Below, in pieces: positions 1-5,508 of a DNA stretch of 8,923 nt. A program made the position numbers and the translations under genes. Position 1 is the first letter of the stretch. Each line of letters opens with the position of its first letter. The DNA comes from Methanocorpusculum sp. (GTDB lineage Archaea; Halobacteriota; Methanomicrobia; Methanomicrobiales; Methanocorpusculaceae). A model generated the notes under the pieces. That model was not told where the DNA came from, did not search any database, and saw nothing but the letters and a program-made list of their open reading frames with translations. The stretch covers positions 1 through 8,923 of the forward strand of contig DALTWN010000031.1 of the NCBI GenBank assembly GCA_029987045.1, read 5' to 3'.

Positions 1-15
1 GTTCCAAGTATTTAA

Positions 16-387
16 TCAGGGGATATAGACGACAGCAGTCGCCATGGCATACTCGCCATCATGACTCAGGCTGATATCCGCTGTCAGATCCGGCGGTAGC
101 TGTTCCTGCGAAACCGCATTCCCATGGAACACCATCGACGGTCTTCCTGACTCCGCGACAACGATTTCCAGATTTCCGATGAAGTATCGCACATCAATCC
201 CCGACAATGCTTTGAGAACCGCTTCCTTTCCTGCAAACCGTGCAGCAAAATGCTGAGCCGGATTTGCCTTTGCAAAACAGTATTCCTGCTCTGCCCTGGT
301 AAAACATCTATCGAGAAAATGCGTGTCGGAAAGAAGATCGGAAAACCGGCTGATGCGTACGATATCACAACCGGTAAAGATCTTCAT
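16..387 (-). CDS. acpS: Holo-[acyl-carrier-protein] synthase (AcpS-type 4'-phosphopantetheinyl transferase)
   Basis: A 123-residue protein, the usual AcpS length. AcpS moves the 4'-phosphopantetheine arm of coenzyme A onto a serine of a carrier protein in the cytoplasm and needs Mg2+. The family landmarks are present in order: the N-terminal GCDIVRISRF block with metal-binding Asp8, the F-x-x-R-C-F-T-x-x-E block (residues 24-33), the helix FAGKEAVLKAL with metal-binding Glu55 and Lys59, then GRPS and the C-terminal SLSHDGEYAMA block. The ATG start is supported by a Shine-Dalgarno GGAGA (395-399, minus strand), 7 bases upstream of it. It lies 33 bp downstream of the secreted-protein gene and is probably co-transcribed with it. 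No carrier protein, fatty-acid, polyketide or NRPS gene is visible here, and AcpS is uncommon in archaea because their lipids are isoprenoid, so its carrier substrate is unknown. Family assignment is firm; physiological role is not. Confidence 0.88.
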   Translation of the reverse strand: MKIFTGCDIVRISRFSDLLSDTHFLDRCFTRAEQEYCFAKANPAQHFAARFAGKEAVLKALSGIDVRYFIGNLEIVVAESGRPSMVFHGNAVSQEQLPPDLTADISLSHDGEYAMATAVVYIP

Positions 388-420
388 GCAACGGTCTCCA
401 AAAATAAGGTGTGGGAAAAA

Positions 421-954
421 TCAGGTCCTGAAATATCCGATTCCCTTTTCCATTTCCTTGACATTCGTGAAGTTCTTGACATCCGTATCCGAGAAGATGA
501 AAGAGAGATTCGGAATAGTACAGCCGAAGTTGTGTGCACGGAACCAGTATGAATTATCCTGATTGTCCAGTGCTGCATTCGTAACATGCAGAACTGCACG
601 TCCGGTATCCAGATACTGGAACGTGATGTCCTGATTGTAGCCGCTTTCCGGATACTGGAGCGTTCCAAGAACACGCGTCTTGAGATCGTCCTTGCCGAAC
701 AGATATACCAGGAATGCAAGCCACGGCTCTATCTCATAGGTGACGATGATATCTGCATCCATATTCTTCAGAGTATACTGAACGGACTGAATCTTCAGAT
801 AGCCATAGTCGTTATCTCCGTCCGAGATTATCGGAATGAGAGAACTGTTATCATCGGTCTCACTGGGAAGCAGCGTATAGGTAGTCGCAGCTGACACTGG
901 AACACAGAGGAATGCCAGTACCAGAAGTATACAGATTGCAACTTTACCTTTCAT
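421..954 (-). CDS. Secreted protein of unknown function
   Basis: A 177-residue protein I do not recognise. Residues 1-22 form a classical signal peptide: a short basic start (MKGK), a hydrophobic core, and a V-S-A/A cleavage site around residue 22. The mature part is rich in Asp, Asn, Tyr and Thr with alternating hydrophobic residues, suggesting a beta-rich extracytoplasmic domain. A short hydrophobic patch (about residues 78-86, WLAFLVYLF) is too short for an ordinary membrane span and may be a buried strand or surface-binding hairpin. There is no C-terminal anchor, so it is either released or held by other surface components. The ATG at 954 is preceded by a purine-rich AGGGGG (968-973, minus strand) with somewhat long spacing. 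It sits 35 bp after adenine deaminase and 33 bp before acpS, in the same direction, which suggests one transcript. No function is offered. Confidence 0.8.
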   Translation of the reverse strand: MKGKVAICILLVLAFLCVPVSAATTYTLLPSETDDNSSLIPIISDGDNDYGYLKIQSVQYTLKNMDADIIVTYEIEPWLAFLVYLFGKDDLKTRVLGTLQYPESGYNQDITFQYLDTGRAVLHVTNAALDNQDNSYWFRAHNFGCTIPNLSFIFSDTDVKNFTNVKEMEKGIGYFRT

Positions 955-989
955 TATTTTTTATTTGCCCCCTGAACTGAAATACTTTC

Positions 990-2591
990 TCACCATTCCA
1001 GCGGGACATCGGTAAATCTATCTCCGTCAAACAGCCCTCTTGGCGTCAGTTTCAGATGGGGTATCACCGTAAGTCCCAGGAACGCAAGCGACATGAATGC
1101 ATGCGGATTCGCCCCGGTCTTCTGTAGAGCGGCACCCTGCCCGGCAAGCTGAACGCAGACGGATTCATACCGTTCGGTTGTCATCAGTCCACCGACCGGC
1201 AACGGAAGAAGCGTAACCGACCCGTCGACTGCCACGGCCATACCTCCACCTGCCTTCACCACGGCAGAAACCGCCTGCAGTATATCGGCATCCTGAGTGC
1301 CGGCCGCCATTATGTGGTGTGCATCATGCATGATCGATTCCGCAATCGCCCCCTTCCTGATACACAGCCCTTTCACCGGACAGAATCCGACCTTATCTCC
1401 CCGGTACCGGTCAATACACAGCAGTTTATTCAGACCCGGGTCAGTGGACGAGACACGGACTGCATCAGTCAGGAGACTGCCATCGGTCACCGCAATACAT
1501 TTCATAGCTCCCGCAGGATAGGTCAGGTTCACTGCAGACAGATCCGGCGTGACAACCGGAGCGAATCCTGCCGAAACGACCGGAGCATCCACCGGAGTAT
1601 CTTCCGCTTTCCTGCCGTTCTTATAGACGGCCGTGATCTTGAACGGTGCTCTGTCATCAAGCACACAGAAATCGGCAATCTTTCCCGGTGCGATACAGCC
1701 GCGATCCGAGAGGCCGACGGCTTCTGCAGCGGAGAGGGTCGCCATTCTGAGTGCCAGTTCCAGGGGAAGACCGGAACCCAGCGCAATCCGGATACAGTTG
1801 TCTATTGTCCCTTCCCGGGCAATCGAATCCGCATGACGGTCGTCGGTACAGAATGCACATTTTCCGGCATTCTCCGGGGTCACTGCAGAGACAAGAGATG
1901 CGACATTTTTCGCGGCATCCCCTTCACGCAGGAATACATACATACCAAGACCGAGACGTTCCTCCACCTCTTCCGGCGTCGAACATTCATGATCCGTTGA
2001 AATCCCATGATCAGCATACCGTTTCAGATCATGTCCGGAAAGTCCCGGCGCATGACCGTCGACATGTGAAAACAGGGCAAGTTTGGCACAGACCTCCGGA
2101 TCATCGGCAAGGACGCCCGGAACATTCATCATTTCACCGAGTCCGAGGACAGCGGGATTTCCTACATATTTCTCCAGATCCTTTGCGGTCACCACCGCTC
2201 CGCCGACTTCGAGCGGTGTCGCAGGCACACATGACGGCACCATGAAGAAGAGATCAGCCGGAGAATACTTCGCATCAGCAAGCATGAAATCGATACCGGC
2301 GACTCCTGCCACATTCGCGATTTCATGGGGGTCGCATATTGCCGTAGTGACACCGTGCGACAGAACCAGACGCCCGAACTCGCGGGGAATCAACAGGGAA
2401 CTTTCGATATGGACATGTGCATCGATCAGTCCCGGGATTACCCGTTTTCCCTGAAGATCCACAACCGTTTCTCCCGAAGGGACAGCCACCGGATCAAGCG
2501 CAGTCACTCTTCCGTTCTCGACGGCAAATGACTGGAGATTCCAGGAACAGTCAACAGGATTGAACAAACATGCATGGGTAAATATCGTCAT
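990..2591 (-). CDS. ade: Adenine deaminase
   Basis: A 533-residue metal-dependent amidohydrolase that converts adenine to hypoxanthine plus ammonia in the cytoplasm. Every landmark of the prokaryotic Ade family is visible: a short beta domain up to about residue 50, the metal-binding GLIDAHVHIESS (His59, His61), ICDPHEIAN (Asp87, His89, Glu90), LGLGEMMN (Glu153, bridging ligand position), SHVDGHAPGLSG (His176, His180), STDHE (198-202) and CTDDRH (248-253). The TIM-barrel domain ends near residue 320 and is followed by the long C-terminal domain typical of this family, ending in a V-I-P-H-L-K-L-T-P-R-G-like segment. Length fits the family. The ATG at 2591 follows a T/A-rich block (2609-2619) at a distance that would suit a promoter with little or no leader; a weak GGTG also lies 9 bases upstream. 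With the MTA route nearby, it feeds the same product, hypoxanthine. Confidence 0.97.
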   Translation of the reverse strand: MTIFTHACLFNPVDCSWNLQSFAVENGRVTALDPVAVPSGETVVDLQGKRVIPGLIDAHVHIESSLLIPREFGRLVLSHGVTTAICDPHEIANVAGVAGIDFMLADAKYSPADLFFMVPSCVPATPLEVGGAVVTAKDLEKYVGNPAVLGLGEMMNVPGVLADDPEVCAKLALFSHVDGHAPGLSGHDLKRYADHGISTDHECSTPEEVEERLGLGMYVFLREGDAAKNVASLVSAVTPENAGKCAFCTDDRHADSIAREGTIDNCIRIALGSGLPLELALRMATLSAAEAVGLSDRGCIAPGKIADFCVLDDRAPFKITAVYKNGRKAEDTPVDAPVVSAGFAPVVTPDLSAVNLTYPAGAMKCIAVTDGSLLTDAVRVSSTDPGLNKLLCIDRYRGDKVGFCPVKGLCIRKGAIAESIMHDAHHIMAAGTQDADILQAVSAVVKAGGGMAVAVDGSVTLLPLPVGGLMTTERYESVCVQLAGQGAALQKTGANPHAFMSLAFLGLTVIPHLKLTPRGLFDGDRFTDVPLEW

Positions 2592-2608
2592 ATCCGAACA
2601 CCAACTGA

Positions 2609-2619
2609 TTTTAAAAAAA
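2609..2619 (-). promoter_or_regulatory. Possible TATA-like element before adenine deaminase
   Basis: On the minus strand this reads as a run of T followed by AAAA, inside the 43-bp gap between the membrane protein and ade. Its centre is about 23-25 bases from the ade ATG, the usual spacing from an archaeal TATA box to the transcription start, which would give a nearly leaderless ade message. The same T run could instead end transcription of the upstream genes. Both readings are inference. Confidence 0.3.
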
Positions 2620-2634
2620 TATGAAATGGAAAGA

Positions 2635-3066
2635 TTATGCTTCCACGGTAGAGATGAATCCGGTTATTCTCCGCGGAGATTCATCCGTCGTCGAGATGTA
2701 GGTAAACACCTTATAGACTCCGGGTTCCAGAGGCACGGCATATTCCACCAGGTTCGGCCCTTTCAGTAGCTTGACCTGTGTCGAATAGGTATCCCCGATC
2801 TTCTCACGGGTAAGCAGATCGTCCTCCCGGTAAATCGTATGCTGCACCCAGACGGTCTGCTGATCGTCATTCGCATAGTTTATGATGGTCTTGAGCTTTC
2901 CGTCGATATAGTATGATTCATCTGCATCGATCGATGATCCTCCGGCAAACAGAACCATAAGAATGACCAGGCCGATCAACATCAGAATCAGGAATCCGAT
3001 GGCCACCATCCGCGGAGTAACGCCGGATTTCGGCGAGGACAGACGACGTGAACTTAAATCTTTCAT
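2635..3066 (-). CDS. Membrane-anchored protein of unknown function, one N-terminal span
   Basis: A 143-residue protein I do not recognise. Residues 1-19 are basic and Ser/Arg/Lys-rich (MKDLSSRRLSSPKSGVTPR), residues 20-42 form one strong hydrophobic helix, and residues 46-143 form a soluble domain with alternating hydrophobic residues that looks beta-rich. The basic N-terminus on the cytoplasmic side places the C-terminal domain outside the cell. Segments such as V-W-V-Q-H-T-I-Y, N-L-V-E-Y-A-V-P-L-E-P-G and V-Y-K-V-F-T-Y-I look like strands of an immunoglobulin-like or similar sandwich fold, but this is only an impression. The start at 3066 is 7 bases after the stop of the 58-residue gene, so the two are almost certainly co-transcribed and perhaps translationally coupled. 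It resembles the 421-954 product only in being extracytoplasmic. Confidence 0.82.
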   Translation of the reverse strand: MKDLSSRRLSSPKSGVTPRMVAIGFLILMLIGLVILMVLFAGGSSIDADESYYIDGKLKTIINYANDDQQTVWVQHTIYREDDLLTREKIGDTYSTQVKLLKGPNLVEYAVPLEPGVYKVFTYISTTDESPRRITGFISTVEA

Positions 3067-3073
3067 AGTATAT

Positions 3074-3250
3074 TCAGTCTACGGTCTCAACAATCACGCG
3101 TACTTTGCTTCCGGGCTTCAGACCGTGGCCTTTTGGCACATCGATATTAAACCAGAGTTCTCCCTGCTGTGACATCAGACAATCTTTCTTTCCCTCGATA
3201 TCTGCAACGAACTCAAGAGTTGCTTCAATTTCTGCGATTTGTTTGACCAT
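3074..3250 (-). CDS. Small (58-residue) protein of unknown function
   Basis: A short open frame runs from ATG (3250-3248) to TGA (3076-3074) and encodes 58 residues. It begins M-V-K-Q-I-A-E-I-E-A-T-L-E-F-V-A-D-I-E-G, has a middle segment E-L-W-F-N-I-D-V-P-K-G, and ends K-P-G-S-K-V-R-V-I-V-E-T-V-D. It is soluble, with no signal or membrane segment and one cysteine (Cys24). Alternating hydrophobic residues, plus a K-P-G-S-K-V-R-V turn-and-strand ending, suggest a small beta barrel of OB-like type, but I do not recognise the family. Support for a real gene: the frame fills the gap between two same-strand genes, composition is protein-like, an A/T-rich promoter-like element lies about 25-30 bases upstream, and the following gene starts 7 bases after its stop. 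No strong Shine-Dalgarno is visible, which fits a short or absent leader. Confidence 0.72.
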   Translation of the reverse strand: MVKQIAEIEATLEFVADIEGKKDCLMSQQGELWFNIDVPKGHGLKPGSKVRVIVETVD

Positions 3251-3273
3251 TGATTAACTATAGGGTCGGGAAG

Positions 3274-3286
3274 TATTATTAATATT
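3274..3286 (-). promoter_or_regulatory. TATA-like promoter element before the 58-residue gene
   Basis: Minus-strand AATATTAATAATA is centred about 30 bases before the ATG at 3250. Archaeal transcription usually begins about 25 bases after the TATA centre, predicting a start near 3255 and a leader of only a few bases. It lies just after the T-rich end of the deaminase gene, so the 58-residue gene and those after it probably form a separate transcript. Inferred by eye. Confidence 0.45.
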
Positions 3287-3308
3287 TGGAAAAAGGGGAA
3301 AAATAGGG
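3287..3308 (-). terminator. T-rich archaeal-type terminator after the deaminase gene
   Basis: Immediately after the deaminase stop codon the minus strand carries two runs of five T separated by CCCC (CCCTATTTTTCCCCTTTTTCCA). Oligo-T tracts without a hairpin are the usual archaeal termination signal. I see no stem here. Confidence 0.55.
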
Positions 3309-4619
3309 TTATTTGGCCTGCGCACGTGCCGCCAGAGAGAATGCGGCCTGTTCTGCCGCATCCATGACCTCTTCTGCGCCGGGGATGACACCCTCGTACA
3401 TGAGGATTTCACCATTACAGATGGTGGTATCGACAGCCATACCGGATGTTGCATACACGGCATTCGACTCGGCATTGAACCGCGGAACAGTCGACGGGTT
3501 TCTGCCGACGAGGATGATATCGGCGAGATATCCCGGTGCAATCACACCGGCATGCAGACCCAGTGCCTTTGCACCATTGACAGTCGCTATCGAAAGGGCA
3601 TCCGATGCGGGCATCGCGACCGGATCGTTCCAGAAGAATTTCTGCAGGATTGCGGCAGTCTTCATTTCGGAGAACATATCCAGATCGTTGTTGGATGATG
3701 CTCCGTCGGTACCCAGTGCGACATTGACGCCTGCCGCCTTCATCTCCTGATACGGCAGTGCACGTCCTCCTGCAAGTTTCATGTTGCTTACCGGATTGTG
3801 AACCGCGGTCACGCCATATTTCGCATAGAGTGCGATATCGGCGGCATCGAGCCAACATGAATGTGCAGCGATACAGCGTTCGGATAAGACCCCGCATTTC
3901 TCGAGCCATGCCGGCGGACGCATGCCATGAGCTGCAATACAGTCCTTGACCTCCTGCTCGGTTTCAGAGACATGGATATGGAGCGGAATCTGCTCTTTCT
4001 TCGCATAATCCGCACACCATTTCAGACCTTCTTCAGAGACCGTATAGACCGCATGCGGAGAAACGCCCGGCATGATCCGCGGATTGTTGCGGCTGCGCAG
4101 ATTGGCGACCGTCTGCTGCATGACCGCCGCTTCCGACTCGAACTTCGCATGGTCTCCGCCATCGATCATACAGTACGAAAGACAGGCACGAATACCCATT
4201 TCTTCGACTGCATCCGCGGCGGCTTCCATCTTGAAATACATGTCATTGAACGTGGTGGTTCCCGTCCGGATCATTTCAAGACAGGCGAGTTTCACTCCTG
4301 CATAAATATCCTCTGCGGTCAGATGTGCCTCTGTCGGCCAGATCTTCGTAGACAGCCATTCGAACAGCTGCATATCATCCGCATATCCCCGCAGCAGTTC
4401 CATTGCCGCATGGGTATGCATGTTCACCATACCGGGCAGTACCGTTGCACGGTCCGCATCGATTACGATATCCGCGTCATGGTCCGCAATCTTTTCACCG
4501 ACGGCCGCGATCTTTCCGCCTTCAAGATAGAGTTCCTGAAGTTTTCCGTTGATCCATGCATTTCTGATTAAAATCGGAACCTGTTTCCGATAAATATCCA
4601 TATCTGGTTCTTCTGTCAT
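3309..4619 (-). CDS. dadD: 5'-deoxyadenosine / methylthioadenosine / S-adenosylhomocysteine deaminase (amidohydrolase)
   Basis: An amidohydrolase of about 436 residues (MtaD/SsnA-like, COG0402 type). It should deaminate the adenine ring of 5'-deoxyadenosine, 5'-methylthioadenosine and S-adenosylhomocysteine to the inosine form, as described for M. jannaschii MJ1541 (DadD). Visible landmarks (numbered from the ATG at 4619): metal ligands in GMVNMHTH (His68, His70), VSPHAVYT (His189), HIHVSETE (metal His216, catalytic Glu219), AAHSCW (His253), NPVSNMKLAGG, and GTDGASSNNDLD (catalytic Asp305). The start is uncertain: a GTG at 4640 would overlap the phosphorylase gene by 17 bases, ATG 4619 leaves a 4-base gap, and ATG 4601 gives a protein beginning MDIYRKQ. 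None has a convincing Shine-Dalgarno. I chose 4619 as the first ATG after the upstream stop. Tight spacing to the phosphorylase gene indicates co-transcription with the next enzyme of the route. Confidence 0.93.
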   Translation of the reverse strand: MTEEPDMDIYRKQVPILIRNAWINGKLQELYLEGGKIAAVGEKIADHDADIVIDADRATVLPGMVNMHTHAAMELLRGYADDMQLFEWLSTKIWPTEAHLTAEDIYAGVKLACLEMIRTGTTTFNDMYFKMEAAADAVEEMGIRACLSYCMIDGGDHAKFESEAAVMQQTVANLRSRNNPRIMPGVSPHAVYTVSEEGLKWCADYAKKEQIPLHIHVSETEQEVKDCIAAHGMRPPAWLEKCGVLSERCIAAHSCWLDAADIALYAKYGVTAVHNPVSNMKLAGGRALPYQEMKAAGVNVALGTDGASSNNDLDMFSEMKTAAILQKFFWNDPVAMPASDALSIATVNGAKALGLHAGVIAPGYLADIILVGRNPSTVPRFNAESNAVYATSGMAVDTTICNGEILMYEGVIPGAEEVMDAAEQAAFSLAARAQAK

Positions 4620-4623
4620 GTTA

Positions 4624-5298
4624 TCATGCAAATTTTTCACTGATCTTACCGATCAGTTCGGTCATTCGTATACTATTCTTTGCTGCTGCATCTATTAAAT
4701 CATCATAACTCAGTTTTTCCGCAGTACCGATACCGTTCGCAAAATTATCCACCATACAGATAGCGGCAACAGGAATCCCCAGTTCATTCGCCAGCGTGAT
4801 TTCAGATGCGGCAGTCATACCCACCACATCGGACGATGCGGCGAAATGCGCAATTTCGGCCTTCGTTTCGAACCGCGGACCGCGCGTCTGGATGTATACT
4901 CCGTCCATCGCATCCGGAATCAGGTCAAGCAGTTCTTTCCTGAATGCCGGATCGATTGCGGGTGCGACATGACAGATATCATGGTCGTGCAGTGTCGGAA
5001 TATCCCACGGTGAAAAGAAATCCGAAGGAAGCACGATGCTTCCCGGCGCATAGTTCTCTTTCATGCCTCCTGTCGAACAGATGAGGATCAGCCGGTCGAC
5101 ACCTGCGATTTTCAATGCGGCAAGATGCGCACGGTGATTGATTTCTCCCGGCGGGATATCGTGCTGGTGCCGTTTGAGAACAACCAGTCTGTCACTTGCA
5201 TATACTTCGGCAGATCCGAACGGAGTCGCAATCGTGCGCTGCGCAAGAGGGGGGAGTTTCGCCTTCAGAATGGCTGTACCCCCGATAATTCCTAGCAT
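4624..5298 (-). CDS. S-methyl-5'-thioinosine phosphorylase (MTAP/PNP family)
   Basis: A 224-residue protein of the trimeric nucleoside phosphorylase family (MTAP/PNP class), somewhat shorter than typical MTAP. It should use phosphate to split methylthioinosine into hypoxanthine and 5-methylthioribose 1-phosphate. Landmarks: phosphate loop GIIGGT (3-8), RHQHDIPPGEINHRAH (43-58), CSTGGM (74-79), TRGPRFETKAE (138-148), the ribose-binding GMTAASE (160-166), and the base-binding VDNFANG (183-189). The last motif has Asn185 where adenine-cleaving MTAPs have Asp (T-D-x-D), and it resembles the T-N-x-A-x-G of 6-oxopurine enzymes. That, plus the adjacent deaminase, favours thioinosine over thioadenosine as substrate. 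Annotation tools may call it MTAP. The ATG at 5298 is first in its transcript; a weak TATA-like ATTTCATAA lies about 30 bases upstream (5325-5333, minus strand). Confidence 0.88.
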   Translation of the reverse strand: MLGIIGGTAILKAKLPPLAQRTIATPFGSAEVYASDRLVVLKRHQHDIPPGEINHRAHLAALKIAGVDRLILICSTGGMKENYAPGSIVLPSDFFSPWDIPTLHDHDICHVAPAIDPAFRKELLDLIPDAMDGVYIQTRGPRFETKAEIAHFAASSDVVGMTAASEITLANELGIPVAAICMVDNFANGIGTAEKLSYDDLIDAAAKNSIRMTELIGKISEKFA

Positions 5299-5368
5299 AT
5301 ACCATTATTATGGGCAATACTGGGTTATGAAATGATGGTGCACGAACACGGCGTCGAAACCAATCATG

Positions 5369-5374
5369 TTATAT
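5369..5374 (+). promoter_or_regulatory. TATA-like element for the symporter transcript
   Basis: TTATAT in the 99-bp divergent region between the phosphorylase and the symporter pair. Its centre is about 26 bases before the ATG at 5398, the normal archaeal TATA-to-start distance, so the message may begin at or next to that ATG and be leaderless. The 8-base palindrome ACACGTGT (5386-5393) sits just before the predicted transcription start and could be a binding site, but it is too short to rely on. Confidence 0.45.
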
Positions 5375-5397
5375 GTTAGCACAGCACACGTGTATGT

Positions 5398-5508
5398 ATG
5401 ATATTGGGATTACCGGAGGTCACGGTCTTTACTGTGGGTATTGCAATCGCAGTAGTTATCGTTCTCCTTGTCTTGTGGGGCATATTCTTCCCGAAGGTGG
5501 ATGAGTAA
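5398..5508 (+). CDS. Small one-helix membrane protein, probable symporter small accessory protein
   Basis: A 36-residue open frame, ATG 5398 to TAA 5506-5508, sharing its last base with the symporter's ATG (TAATG). It starts M-I-L-G-L-P-E-V and continues as one hydrophobic helix (about residues 8-31: T-V-F-T-V-G-I-A-I-A-V-V-I-V-L-L-V-L-W-G), then a short polar tail F-F-P-K-V-D-E. Very small one-span proteins with an L-G-L-x-D/E-like start, encoded just before SSS-family symporters, are known as symporter small accessory proteins, and this fits in size, topology and position. The start is arguable: a strong GGAGGT (5415-5420) lies inside the frame, 13 bases before an in-frame GTG (5434), but starting there would remove the conserved-looking N-terminus. 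A leaderless start at 5398 fits the TATA box better. Family-level assignment is moderately sure; mechanism is unknown. Confidence 0.7.
   Translation: MILGLPEVTVFTVGIAIAVVIVLLVLWGIFFPKVDE

Noticed and set aside
598..665. A short imperfect repeat (GATACTGGAACG and GATACTGGAGCG) inside the secreted-protein gene
   Set aside because: It reflects two similar coding segments (Q-Y-P-E-S-G-Y and Q-Y-L-D-T-G-R) in a beta-rich protein, and is too short and isolated to be a DNA element.
1314..2000. Plus-strand open frames opposite adenine deaminase
   Set aside because: They are antisense to a complete, motif-confirmed gene and have low-complexity, Arg/Ser/His-rich translations.
3927..4571. A 214-codon plus-strand open frame opposite the deaminase
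   Set aside because: It is a shadow of the amidohydrolase frame with no independent promoter, ribosome site or domain.
5386..5393. ACACGTGT palindrome as an operator
   Set aside because: An 8-base palindrome is expected by chance in several kilobases; only its position near the predicted transcription start is of note.
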